Below, piece after piece: positions 1-7,629 of a stretch of 14,251 nucleotides of DNA. A model generated the notes under the pieces. The model made no database searches. It saw only the letters and a program-made list of their open reading frames with translations, and was not told the DNA's origin. The stretch comes from CBDCUC01 sp965222485 (GTDB lineage Bacteria; Pseudomonadota; Alphaproteobacteria; Rhizobiales; Hyphomicrobiaceae): the NCBI GenBank assembly GCA_965222485.1, contig CBDCUC010000019.1, forward strand, positions 1-14,251, read 5' to 3'. Within the stretch, counting starts at the first letter, position 1, and every line of letters begins with the position of its first letter. The translations under genes and the position numbers were made by a program.

Positions 1-1629
1 CACGTGCGCAAAGCTCTTTTCCTTTTTCTTCTGCCCTTTTTCTACTTTTGGCGGTTTGGGTGCATGTTCTATGACCTGTTTGAAAGACATGCAGGTGTGG
101 CCCAGGTGGCGTTCGGCAAGATCGTCCATACCGTGACCTCCACGGCCGGCATCGAGCGCATAGGACAAGAGCATTGTGTCGTCGAGGGATGTGAGGGCAA
201 TGCCGTAACGCGCCAGAACAAGACTGTCGTATTTCAGGTTTTGCCCAATCTTCAAGACGGCGGGATCTTCCAGCAGCGGCTTCAAGCCTGCCATCGCGTC
301 TTGCAAGGGTATCTGCTCAATTTCGGCGCCGTCTGCCGGACCATCGCCGAAGTCGAATCCATCCTGCATTGCCGCATGAGCAAGCGGAATGTAACAGGCC
401 TTTCCCGGCGAGATGGCGAGTGACACACCAACGAGTTCCGCTTGGCGCGCATCCAGGCTCGTCGTTTCCGTATCGATTGCAAAGTGCCCGGCCTCGCGTG
501 CCCCTACGACCCATGCATCAAGTTGTTCCAACGTTGTGACGGTTTCGTAGACTGAGCGGTCGATGGGTGTGGCAATTGCCTTGCGCGCGCCATCCTCGAC
601 GGCAGCTGAGGGTGTTCCGGCGCCTGCTGGCGTGTCGCCCGACGATTTTGATGTGGACGTTCCGGCAGGATTTGCGCCGCCCTTGCTCTTCGAGCCTTTA
701 ATGCTTGAACCAACCGAGGCCTGCAGCGGTGGCGGCGCCTCCTCGCCCAGCGCTTCGGCGATGCGCCGCGTCATTGTATTGAATTCCATTTCACGCAGAA
801 AGCCCAGCAACGCCTCGGCTTCAGGGTCTTGGATGCCTAAGTCTTGAAGTTCAACGTTTACCGGTACCGCGTTGTCCAAACGCACAAGATCGCGTGACGT
901 GCGCGCCTGGTCTGCGAACTCAATAAGCCGCTCACGACGTTTTGGCTGCTTGATTTCGTCCGCCCGGCTCAAGAGCTCGTCAAGGTCACCATAATTGCCG
1001 ATCAATTCTGCAGCCGTCTTGACACCGATACCTGGAACACCTGGTACGTTATCAACCGAATCTCCTGCGAGCGCCTGGACGTCGACAACCTTTTCCGGAG
1101 GGACGCCGAATTTCTGCATGACTTCGTCGGGCCCGATGTGTCTGTTCTTCATGCCGTCCACCATGACGACACCGGGCTCGATCAACTGCATGAGATCCTT
1201 GTCGGACGAAACGATTGTTACATCCCCACCGGCATCCACCGCCTGGCGCGCGTAAGTGGCGATGAGGTCATCGGCCTCAAACCCGTCCTGCTCGACGCAG
1301 GCGACGTTGAACGCCTTGACTGCATCGCGTATGAGCGGGAACTGCGGTACGAGTTCTTCCGGTGGTGGTGGCCGGTTAGCCTTGTATTGATCGTAGATGT
1401 CGTTACGAAACGTTTTTGCGGATGTGTCGAAGATCACTGCGATGTGGGTCGGGCGGTCGGCAAGTTTTGCTTCACCCAACAACTTCCAGAGCATGGAGCA
1501 GAAGCCGTGTACGGCACCGACAGGCAGGCCGTCACTCGGCCGGGTCAGCGGCGGCAAGGCGTGGAAGGCGCGAAAGATGAAACCGGACCCGTCGACGAGA
1601 TAAATGTGGCTGCCCTTGATTACGGGCAC
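1..1629 (-). CDS. polA: DNA polymerase I, N-terminal part (3' end beyond window)
   Basis: Repair and Okazaki-fragment-processing polymerase. The open frame runs off the left edge, so only the two exonuclease domains are present and the polymerase domain lies outside. The N-terminal 5'-3' exonuclease shows YLVDGSGFIFRAFHALPP, FDTSAKTFRN, FEADDLIATYA, SSDKDLMQLI and the helix-hairpin-helix stretch GDSVDNVPGVPGIGVKTAA. A Gly/Ser/Pro/Ala-rich linker follows. The 3'-5' proofreading domain keeps its DxE motif (FAIDTETTSL, about residues 386-388) and NLKYD, so proofreading looks intact. I prefer a GTG start at 1629, giving MPVIKGSHIYLVDG, because GGAG lies 5 nt upstream and family members begin this way. 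An in-frame ATG at 1704 has no Shine-Dalgarno and would add 25 unconserved residues. This is a chromosomal core gene and flanks the insertion; no frameshift is seen. Confidence 0.96.
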   Translation of the reverse strand, partial: MPVIKGSHIYLVDGSGFIFRAFHALPPLTRPSDGLPVGAVHGFCSMLWKLLGEAKLADRPTHIAVIFDTSAKTFRNDIYDQYKANRPPPPEELVPQFPLIRDAVKAFNVACVEQDGFEADDLIATYARQAVDAGGDVTIVSSDKDLMQLIEPGVVMVDGMKNRHIGPDEVMQKFGVPPEKVVDVQALAGDSVDNVPGVPGIGVKTAAELIGNYGDLDELLSRADEIKQPKRRERLIEFADQARTSRDLVRLDNAVPVNVELQDLGIQDPEAEALLGFLREMEFNTMTRRIAEALGEEAPPPLQASVGSSIKGSKSKGGANPAGTSTSKSSGDTPAGAGTPSAAVEDGARKAIATPIDRSVYETVTTLEQLDAWVVGAREAGHFAIDTETTSLDARQAELVGVSLAISPGKACYIPLAHAAMQDGFDFGDGPADGAEIEQIPLQDAMAGLKPLLEDPAVLKIGQNLKYDSLVLARYGIALTSLDDTMLLSYALDAGRGGHGMDDLAERHLGHTCMSFKQVIEHAPKPPKVEKGQKKKEKSFAHV

Positions 1630-1703
1630 CGGCTCTCCGGCGGGTATGGTACAAGTGGCTTGGCGGCGCTCAGCCGACGCGTCTTTGGATGTCTTCTTGC
1701 TCA

Positions 1704-1740
1704 TGGCAGCGACTATATGGCGGCGGACCGTCCCGGTCAG
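1704..1740 (-). promoter_or_regulatory. Candidate polA promoter
   Basis: On the minus strand TATAGT (plus 1712-1717) forms a good -10, with CTGACC 17 nt upstream as a weak -35. The predicted transcript would begin near 1705, right at the upstream ATG. That makes the GTG at 1629, with its own ribosome site and a leader of about 75 nt, the more sensible polA start. This is inferred from sequence only. Confidence 0.45.
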
Positions 1741-1810
1741 CTGTTTCCGGGCGCGTAACGACGGGGTACGGGCTGAAAATTGTGCAAACCTGAGGGCAAG
1801 CGATGGCCGA

Positions 1811-1839
1811 TTGCCTGTCGTCGCCTTATCGAGTATCTA
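1811..1839 (+). promoter_or_regulatory. tRNA-Arg promoter
   Basis: TTGCCT (1811-1816) and TATCTA (1834-1839) are spaced by 17 nt. Transcription would begin around 1846, about 10 nt before the mature tRNA 5' end at 1856. This fits a short-leader stable-RNA promoter. It also overlaps the antisense tail of the recombinase frame, whose stop lies at 1826-1828. Confidence 0.6.
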
Positions 1840-3463
1840 ACGGTCCCTGGCCTAAGCACCCGTAGCTCAGCTGGATAGAGCGTTGGATTCCGATTCCAAA
1901 GGTCGCAGGTTCGACTCCTGCCGGGTGCGCCATTTTGATTTTCTTCTCAAAATCACAAAAAAACGCAAATGGTTCAGATAGTTGCGGGGTTCGAAAACCT
2001 TCCCCGCGTTGGTACGCTAAACGGTCTGTAAACGCCAATCTCAACACCAATCTACGCCAGTGAATGACGCCGGAAACCCATAGCTTCCAAGGGTTTGCTA
2101 GAAAGCTCATAGCGAGTTCGAACAATTGCTCGAAGCTGTGACGCTGTTTGTGTTGCGCTTCACATTTTTCTTTCGCCACGAGCTTCGCTTTTTCAAGCCC
2201 CGCGAGCTTTTTCTCGTACGCCGTAATGACGGTTGCATTGCTACTGTCCATGATGCGCTCAAGCAGCAACTCAATCTTTTTGTCGATACTTGCGAGCTCA
2301 CGCATCGCTGCTTGACGACGTGTCTTGTCCTGCTCGTGGAAACGGCCCCACGCGTCCTTGAACATCTCGCACGCAATATCAAACAAGGGTTTGGTCGGTT
2401 GGAGTGTGCGAAGCATATCTTCAAACTGCGCTTCCATCTCATCCCGCTTGATGGACTTGCGGTGACTTTCACATTGTCTGTTGTAGCAAAGATAGTAGGG
2501 GTGCTTTTTGCCAGTCTTGCTCTTTGACCAGCAGGCTGTCAGAGGTTTTCCGCAATCCCCGCAGGTTACAAAGCCACGCAACGGGAAATCCTCGCTAATG
2601 TCCTTGCGAAAGGGTGCCCTGGCTCCATCTTTGAGACGCTGTTGGATCTTTTCATAGGTCTCAAGAGAAATAAGTGGCTCGTGATTGGCCTTGCGAAGCG
2701 AAATGTCCCAACGGGGAGCTTCCAGATAACCGGCATAGAGGGGCTGTGTCAGCAATTCAGCCACCCGTTGGTGACGAACTTCACCATTGGCTCGGTCTTT
2801 GGGAAAATCCGGACAACTTTCTAAGAAACGTTTGACCTCAAATTTGGTGTCGAAGCGTCCGAACGCAAACCCCTCAAGCGCTTCCTGAACAATCGCCGCA
2901 AGCGGTTCATCACGTGTCAGCATTTTTCCGTGTGTGCGGGTCTTCTCATAGCGATAACCACGCGGTCGAGAAAACACCCAGTAACCATTCATCAGACGAG
3001 CACGCATGCGATGGAATGTCTGCTCGGCATTCTTCTCACGCTGATGTTGCGCAGCACCCGCCAGCACGTTTTCAACCATACGGCTATCAGCATCATGCTT
3101 AAATTCAATGGATGGAGATTCAAGGCGGCCTCCGGCTTCAATAATGGTACGCCGAAGTTCCCAGTGAGCCTCCACATCACGGGCAAGCCGTGAAATATCA
3201 TCAATTAATACGACATAATTCTCGGCGCGATGACGTCTTAGATATTTGAGCATGGCGCTCATACCTGGACGTTTCACAACCTTGCCAGTGAGATCATCAT
3301 CAAAGCGTTTGACAATTTTATAGCCCTTCATACGGGCATACTCACGGCAACGCGTCTCTTGTGACCCCAATCCATCTCCACGCTTTGTTTGCGCAACTGA
3401 TGAGACACGGCAATAAATCACCGCACATTTTTCTGTTGTTTGATCCTCCATGACTATACTCAT
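1826..3463 (-). CDS. Large serine recombinase (element integrase), 3' end antisense to tRNA-Arg
   Basis: Site-specific recombinase expected to integrate and excise the element through a covalent phosphoserine. The resolvase domain comes first: YCRVSS with the likely catalytic Ser21, then the active-site stretch DDISRLAR (residues 88-95). A recombinase domain follows (about 150-280), then a zinc ribbon with C301, C304, C326 and C331, then a charged coiled coil (about 370-440). The start at 3463 overlaps the upstream stop as ATGA, which implies translational coupling; Met5 at 3451 is an alternative. Residues 511-536 are the exact antisense translation of the tRNA, and 537-545 antisense its promoter. 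The native protein therefore probably ended near residue 500-510, and this tail was acquired from the target site on integration. Some of the 545 residues may be functionally irrelevant. Confidence 0.93.
   Translation of the reverse strand: MSIVMEDQTTEKCAVIYCRVSSVAQTKRGDGLGSQETRCREYARMKGYKIVKRFDDDLTGKVVKRPGMSAMLKYLRRHRAENYVVLIDDISRLARDVEAHWELRRTIIEAGGRLESPSIEFKHDADSRMVENVLAGAAQHQREKNAEQTFHRMRARLMNGYWVFSRPRGYRYEKTRTHGKMLTRDEPLAAIVQEALEGFAFGRFDTKFEVKRFLESCPDFPKDRANGEVRHQRVAELLTQPLYAGYLEAPRWDISLRKANHEPLISLETYEKIQQRLKDGARAPFRKDISEDFPLRGFVTCGDCGKPLTACWSKSKTGKKHPYYLCYNRQCESHRKSIKRDEMEAQFEDMLRTLQPTKPLFDIACEMFKDAWGRFHEQDKTRRQAAMRELASIDKKIELLLERIMDSSNATVITAYEKKLAGLEKAKLVAKEKCEAQHKQRHSFEQLFELAMSFLANPWKLWVSGVIHWRRLVLRLAFTDRLAYQRGEGFRTPQLSEPFAFFCDFEKKIKMAHPAGVEPATFGIGIQRSIQLSYGCLGQGPLDTR
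1856..1932 (+). tRNA. tRNA-Arg (anticodon CCG)
   Basis: A complete cloverleaf with encoded CCA. The acceptor arms GCACCCG and CGGGTGC pair perfectly. The D-arm is GCTC/GAGC and the anticodon stem is TTGGA/TCCAA around the loop TTCCGAT, giving anticodon CCG (reads CGG). The T-arm is GCAGG TTCGACT CCTGC, followed by discriminator G and CCA. The length is 77 nt. The gene is intact and marks the left boundary of the mobile element: everything immediately downstream belongs to the recombinase gene on the opposite strand, so the tRNA 3' end was probably the integration target. Confidence 0.97.
1936..1955. repeat. Inverted repeat just after the tRNA CCA end
   Basis: TGATTTT (1936-1942) and AAAATCA (1949-1955) form a perfect 7-bp inverted repeat around a 6-nt centre, starting 4 nt after the tRNA CCA. 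It lies at the presumed chromosome/element junction and could be part of the attachment site or a processing or termination hairpin. No T-tract follows on the plus strand, so it is a poor intrinsic terminator for the tRNA. Its role is unproven. Confidence 0.35.
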
Positions 3464-3864
3464 TCTGCCTCACTTTCTCGTTGCGTCAGAGATGTTGCAT
3501 CTTCCGCATCGCTCGCTTCTTTTTGTTTTTTTGGATCTGCTAATTCTAACATAGCTTGGAGGTCTTCCGGCAGATCATATTTTAATTCATCCCGAGAAGT
3601 TTCGCTTGCTATCATGCTATCGTTACAATCATTGCCTTGATCAATTTGCTGCATCGGTTGCACGCCAAAACCAAGCGATGCAAACTCCACAATAATGCTC
3701 CAAAGCGCTGTAATAAATTCGCGCTTTTGAGTTTCCGTTAGATCGGCGTCCTCCAACAATTGCTCGTACTTTTCGTAATCGACTTGCAATGTTGGCTTGC
3801 CGCTTGTCTCTGCGCCCAGCCGGAGGGCTGAACAAAATTCGTTAGGGGTTGTGTTTTTGCTCAT
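3460..3864 (-). CDS. Small acidic partner of the serine recombinase, function unknown
   Basis: A 134-aa soluble acidic protein without a recognised domain. The best-ordered part is the middle, around VDYEKYEQLLEDADLT and ALWSIIVEFASLGFG; the C-terminal third is low-complexity and rich in Asp, Glu, Ser and Lys. It is the first gene of the recombinase operon and its stop overlaps the recombinase ATG as ATGA. Of two tandem ATG codons (3867 and 3864) I chose the second: AAGGAGG lies 5 nt from it but only 2 nt from the first. My recollection, not checked, is that similar small proteins sit upstream of recombinases in other alphaproteobacteria. From position alone it could be an excision-directing or regulatory partner. 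It is real because of its strong ribosome site, coupling and SOS promoter. Confidence 0.8.
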   Translation of the reverse strand: MSKNTTPNEFCSALRLGAETSGKPTLQVDYEKYEQLLEDADLTETQKREFITALWSIIVEFASLGFGVQPMQQIDQGNDCNDSMIASETSRDELKYDLPEDLQAMLELADPKKQKEASDAEDATSLTQRESEAE

Positions 3865-3891
3865 CATGACCTCCTTCCAGTTTTAATATGA

Positions 3892-3906
3892 GAACAAAAA
3901 GAGAAC
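3892..3906 (-). promoter_or_regulatory. LexA (SOS) box, alphaproteobacterial type
   Basis: A perfect GAAC-N7-GAAC direct repeat, read as GTTC-N7-GTTC on the transcribed strand. This is the established alphaproteobacterial LexA operator. It overlaps the expected transcription start just 3' of the TATAGT -10, the ideal position for repression. It implies that DNA damage derepresses the small partner gene and the serine recombinase. Confidence 0.8.
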
Positions 3907-3936
3907 ACTATATGTCAAAAGGTCTGACAAATGCAA
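3907..3936 (-). promoter_or_regulatory. Promoter of the recombinase operon with internal dyad
   Basis: On the minus strand TTGCAT (plus 3931-3936) and TATAGT (plus 3907-3912) are separated by 18 nt. The spacer contains the dyad TGTCA-N7-TGACA (3913-3929), placed where a dimeric repressor would block RNA polymerase. The SOS box lies directly downstream of the -10. This is the only strong promoter pattern upstream of the integration genes. Confidence 0.65.
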
Positions 3937-4052
3937 GAACTTTTTTCACATAACTCGTTGTTTTGACTTATGGAAATAGAGTCCTGCTCATGGCGCTCTG
4001 TAACCTACAGTGAGCGGGCTTTTGCCCTTCCAATGGTTTTCGGTCTCAGGAC

Positions 4053-4730
4053 CTATCGGCGTCTTTGCAGCGCCCGAGCAGGCTTTTTTTGTTGGATCTT
4101 ATCTTTCGTTTTTTGCTTGGCTGCTTCCCGTGCGTCTTTTTCTGCGTCAATCTGCGGGCGGTAATAGGTTTCATCTAGCTGTGCGCCCCATTCCTTCCAA
4201 CTTAAGCCCTCATCACCCTGCTGGATGGCAAACGCGTCGACCATGAGTTTTTTGGCGTGGTTGTCCGTCACGCCCAACTCGTCAGCCAGGCTTTGCGCTT
4301 CTTCCGCGACGCTGCGGTGAAACGCAATTTTTTCGCCACCCGCCATACGCATCTTAATTTCATGGGCATGCAACAAAGCCTTGTTCTGCAAGTCCTCTGG
4401 TGGTGTCTCCTCGCGTGCTTTGAGGTTTTCACGCAGTTGATTCATAGTCTGTCCGATGCGCTCCTTAAAAAGATCACGGATTGTGCCTTCTAGTTTGCGC
4501 GCATCCATGTTTTCTGATCGCGCCATCGCATAAGCGTAGTCCTGCAGCTTGTCTTTAAATGTGCCACTTCGGTAAATCTCACGCTCGATTATTCTGGTGA
4601 TGGCGATCACTTCATCAAATTGCGGCTCTGTTAGAAGCCTGCCGGAAAAACTCTCTCTGGCTTTCGAGAGGCCCGGATCAGATTGGCTCTTGTTGGCATC
4701 GCTTAACTCTCGCGTCGCGGTTTCGCTCAT
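4053..4730 (-). CDS. Charged soluble protein, last gene of the transfer-like operon
   Basis: 225 aa, with no membrane segment and no domain I recognise. It is highly charged and predicted mostly helical. The N-terminus is polar (MSETATRELSDANKSQ), the middle has amphipathic stretches such as DEVIAITRIIEREIYRSGTF, and the C-terminus is a Lys/Arg/Gln-rich tail from about residue 200. The start is supported by AAGGAG 9 nt upstream of the ATG. It lies 28 nt behind the preceding gene and ends the nine-gene operon. The basic tail and soluble character would suit a nucleic-acid-binding or accessory processing factor in transfer, but there is no relaxase motif, so this is a guess. The frame is intact. 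Confidence 0.75.
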   Translation of the reverse strand: MSETATRELSDANKSQSDPGLSKARESFSGRLLTEPQFDEVIAITRIIEREIYRSGTFKDKLQDYAYAMARSENMDARKLEGTIRDLFKERIGQTMNQLRENLKAREETPPEDLQNKALLHAHEIKMRMAGGEKIAFHRSVAEEAQSLADELGVTDNHAKKLMVDAFAIQQGDEGLSWKEWGAQLDETYYRPQIDAEKDAREAAKQKTKDKIQQKKPARALQRRR

Positions 4731-4758
4731 AGGTCAGGTCTCCTTGTCGTTGATTGTG

Positions 4759-5281
4759 CTAGCGGCGACGTTGTCGGACAACGGCTCGGGGCCGCTCGGG
4801 GCGTTGCGTCTTTGATGCGTCTCTTGCCAGATCCGGTGCGTCCCGCGCGGTGGCGCGCGCAAAATCTCTTTCAAGTGTGTCTGCTGCGGATTGTTTCCGC
4901 GTCTTCATTTGGATAGCTTCAAGCGCGCGCGTTTCCTGAACGTAAAACCGTTGCATCGCGCTCAGATGGGCAAAGCGGACTTCCCGGCTCGGCGCGAAAT
5001 CTCAACGCGCTTTTGTTAAAGCGGTCCTGGCCGAATGCCGGATGGGTGAGGTCTTTATCCGCAGCGCCCGCCTTGTTCATGAGCCGCAAAATCGCTTCAT
5101 CAACGCGGGCTGCGTAAGTTTGCTTGTATTTTGAAACGGCCTTGTCCCGGAGTTCATCAAAACGTTTGATCACTTTGAGCGCTTCGATCCGATCTTTGCG
5201 CGTGAAGGAATCATCGGCGAGCTTTCTTAGACCCGCTAGGTGAAAGGATTGTTTTAGATCGTTCTTGAGATCAGCGGACAT
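4759..5281 (-). CDS. Charged helical protein, frameshifted
   Basis: Skipping one base at about 4983-4987 (CCGGG on the coding strand) joins two frames into one 173-aa protein of exact codon length, with the join reading RFRAEREVRFAHLSAMQ. As sequenced, the first frame ends at 4919 after 120 aa and the second opens internally at 4956. The protein is rich in Arg, Lys, Asp, Glu and Ala, has no membrane segment, and ends in the strongly basic PERPRAVVRQRRR. Its start overlaps the previous gene's stop by 11 bp, and AAAGG lies about 7 nt upstream of the ATG. The function is not recognised. Its basic tail resembles that of the following gene, so both may bind nucleic acid or the membrane complex. 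Confidence 0.65.
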
Positions 5282-5543
5282 GGTTTGACCTTTGCGCGTG
5301 AAAGAAACGAATAAGCGGGCACCTTCCGCGGGTCGGGTGATGAACCGTAGAAGCCCCGTTCAGGCCGAGATATTTGCAGCGCAGATAAAAACGCTCAGCG
5401 AATGGATCAAAGCCCTGTCCGTCATCTCGCCAAGAGTAAGACCATCTCAGATGCGGCAGGCCGTATGTGGCTGTTACCAAATAAATCGTAACCGGCACGA
5501 TCAACCACAGCGCATAGTTCAGACGAAGAAAACGCACTCTCAT
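5271..5543 (-). CDS. Small membrane protein downstream of the coupling ATPase
   Basis: 90 aa. One N-terminal membrane segment (about residues 9-29, YALWLIVPVTIYLVTATYGL) is followed by a polar domain containing SYSWRDDGQGFDPFAERFYLRC and GRCPLIRFF with two cysteines, which might form a disulfide if periplasmic. Its ATG overlaps the coupling-protein stop (ATGA) and its stop overlaps the next start, so it is embedded in the operon and must be translated with it. I believe this is a conserved small family in alphaproteobacterial elements, from memory only. It is probably a structural or assembly partner of the membrane complex. Confidence 0.75.
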   Translation of the reverse strand: MRVRFLRLNYALWLIVPVTIYLVTATYGLPHLRWSYSWRDDGQGFDPFAERFYLRCKYLGLNGASTVHHPTRGRCPLIRFFHAQRSNHVR

Positions 5544-6947
5544 GCTGCGTCCTCTTTCCTTTGTGGTGAAACTAAAGTCACAATTGGGTCTGGCTCTAAG
5601 CGACCGCCTTCCAGCGGGTTGTCTTTGAGGTCAAAACAGTAAGGTGCGATTTGATTTTGCCGGATCTTCTTGGCATGGATAAAGCCGATATCCTTGATAT
5701 GGATGATCTGCTCATCACTCGGCAGTTTCATGAGTTCTTCCGGTGTAAAGAGGCGCTCTCTGACCGTTGCCAGATTGGCGCTAAATTCCATGCGATCAGA
5801 AGAATAACCCCGGCTATGACTGACATGCAGCGCATCTCCGATGGCTTTGGAGACACGCTCGGCCTCGACAAAAGATGAAAACCCGAACCATTGTTTGATC
5901 ACCGCATTTTCTTCAATGGTGAGCGTTTCTTTCTCACCGTATTTGCGCTCAATCTCTGAGCGTGATTGCGCGATCATATGCACATTGCCGCCATAGGCCC
6001 GCATGGTGGTCAGGCGCGATACCAACTCTTTGAGCGGCGCGTTGGTGAATTCATCCAAGATGAAATCAACAACCAGACCTTTTGTGCCGAGCAGCGCCTC
6101 CATGAAGGATTGGAGGTGAAGGGCGAAATAGGGCCCCAAGCGCTCCATATGGCGCTGCGGTCCCACCAGAAACACAACATAGTTCTGCTCCAGTAGTTCT
6201 TGGTGGGTGAGATCGGCGTCAGCACCTGCAAAATGCAGCGGACTACCCGCAGAAAACACCCGCAGCGCTTTGAGGATCGCGCCGCGATGCTGGCCGTAAT
6301 GCTCAGGACTCTTTTGCATTTCTTCGGCGTGCATCGCCAAAGATTTAAGAGCCGGGTCTCTGTGGCTCTTATTGATATTGATCGCCGCATCCAAAAGCTT
6401 CGGATCAGAGATCAGACTCCAAACCGCGCCCGGATAAACATCCCTCCCGGGGCTACCTAAAATGGCCAGTTGACCAAACTCAGCCAAAGTGCGCGGTTCA
6501 TCGCGCCAATAAGCATTGCGTTGATCACGAGGCGGTTCCTCAATTAGCGCGTTATTGGCATTGTCTGTCGCCAAAAACCAGCTCGCCCTTTTGCGCTTTA
6601 TGTGCGGCAATGATCCCGCCGTAAGGGTTGAGGTCTACGCGAAACGGGTTGTCTCGGCCCAAAAGTTTAAAGTCATCAATGATCGCAACTTTACGGCCGT
6701 AGCTTGCGCACATCTCAGCACATTGCGCTGCGATCTCACCGTCTTTAACGTCCGTGATAATGAGTGTGCGCTTAGCGTCAGCCAACATCGATTGCACCCA
6801 AGGCAACGCGCCGCAGGTGGTCTTGCCACCGCCAGCCGCAGACAACAGCAAGGAGTGGCAGGGTTTGGGCTCAAAAATTGCGCGGCCCTGCAGGGTCACT
6901 CCAAGCAAGCGGCGATGTCCTTTCCCGGTGGTGTTGGGTTCAGCCAT
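5540..6947 (-). CDS. VirD4/TraG-type coupling ATPase without membrane anchor, frameshifted
   Basis: A type IV coupling protein homologue, an ATPase that brings DNA or protein substrates to a secretion channel. Walker A is SAAGGGKTT (Lys42). Walker B is VVDFILDEFTNAPL (Asp298-Glu299 in the joined protein). The C-terminal signature is LFTPEELMKLPSDEQIIHIKD. An extra base in a run of five T (plus 6573-6577) splits the gene: the first frame ends at 6552 and the second reopens at 6610. Skipping one T gives a continuous 468-aa protein, join ELVLATDNANN. I start at ATG 6947; a TTG lies just before it at 6950. Unlike classical VirD4 and TraG there is no N-terminal membrane anchor; the preceding gene supplies two membrane segments. 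The start overlaps that gene by 8 bp. Confidence 0.85.
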
Positions 6948-7248
6948 CAATCACCCCCGCTTTTGCGAGCACGTCATCAGAAGCCAAATCTGCATTCTTC
7001 TGTGGTTTGGCCCGCGCCTCACACTCACTCAGGGACTTGTCGCGCAGATAAAGCGATACAATCGCTTTCAAAGCATCGATGAGAGACGCAACCGCGACGA
7101 GTGCCATAAAAATACTAAGCAGACCGAAGCCCCAATATTTGGCCTCACTCGGCCAGATCCACCAAGCAAACGCGGCAAACATCGCCGCACTCAAAAACAT
7201 GGCGTTGATGCGCACAATGACGCCAAAGGAGCGTTGAAAATCTTTCAT
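6940..7248 (-). CDS. Two-helix membrane protein, possible detached anchor of the coupling ATPase
   Basis: 102 aa with two hydrophobic helices (about residues 17-36 and 39-66) joined by a short turn, then a charged cytoplasmic-type C-terminus (SLSECEARAKPQKNADLAS). AGGAG lies 8 nt before the ATG, and the ATG overlaps the previous stop as ATGA. Its 3' end overlaps the start of the coupling ATPase by 8 bp. The arrangement of two membrane helices encoded immediately before an anchorless VirD4-like ATPase matches the anchor-plus-motor order of a single-chain coupling protein. I infer that this protein is the separate membrane anchor. The frame is intact. Confidence 0.75.
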   Translation of the reverse strand: MKDFQRSFGVIVRINAMFLSAAMFAAFAWWIWPSEAKYWGFGLLSIFMALVAVASLIDALKAIVSLYLRDKSLSECEARAKPQKNADLASDDVLAKAGVIDG

Positions 7249-7624
7249 GAGCGCAGCTCCTCGTTCGAAGTTGCACGCATTTCTTCAACGATAGCGCGGC
7301 GAATGTCCTGCAGTGCTTTTGCGTTACCCCACACCGCGCCTGCCAGTTCCGTCCCTTTGGTTTCACGGGAGATTAGTTTGAGTTTGACCGATAGCCTGGC
7401 CTGCAATGAGCAGGAGCGCGGCACAGCCAAGCATCACCAAAAGCTCAACCGGGTAGAGCAGGTCGTTAAAAGCCGATAGAGAAGGCGAGAGTCCCGCTTG
7501 CAAAAATCAACGTGGCGATCAGAAATGGGCGACGCACACTCACAACGGAGAGGTTTTCAAGAAGGTAGGAATCGCGGTGGGTATTCACCGCGCCGTTCTC
7601 TATTCTGACAAAGCCAATAATCAT
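7245..7624 (-). CDS. Small membrane protein with two membrane segments, doubly frameshifted
   Basis: Starting at MIIGFVRIENGAVN (ATG 7624, GGAG about 9 nt upstream), the frame breaks in a run of four T (plus 7468-7471) and again near plus 7364-7400 (extra base around CTCCCG). Skipping one base at each gives 125 aa of exact codon length. The predicted protein has two membrane helices (about 33-52 and 57-78, LLVMLGCAALLLIAG) and a charged amphipathic C-terminus (KALQDIRRAIVEEMRATSN). As sequenced, the stops fall at 7466 and in the second frame at about 7363. It lies 5 nt after the preceding stop and overlaps the next ATG. It is probably another component of the membrane complex; the family is not recognised. 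Confidence 0.6.
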
Positions 7625-7629
7625 GCGCG

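Noticed and set aside
4..1758. Several plus-strand open frames up to 206 aa opposite polA
   Set aside because: They are antisense shadows of the clear DNA polymerase I frame and show no family resemblance or ribosome sites.
1856..1932. The peptide ending in QRSIQLSYG as a conserved protein domain of the recombinase
   Set aside because: It is the translation of the tRNA complement; similarity to database proteins would reflect tRNA conservation, not a protein domain.
4016..4053. Two small hairpins (GGGC/GCCC and GGTC/GACC) after the operon's last gene as a terminator
   Set aside because: The stems are only 4 bp and no U-tract follows on the minus strand.
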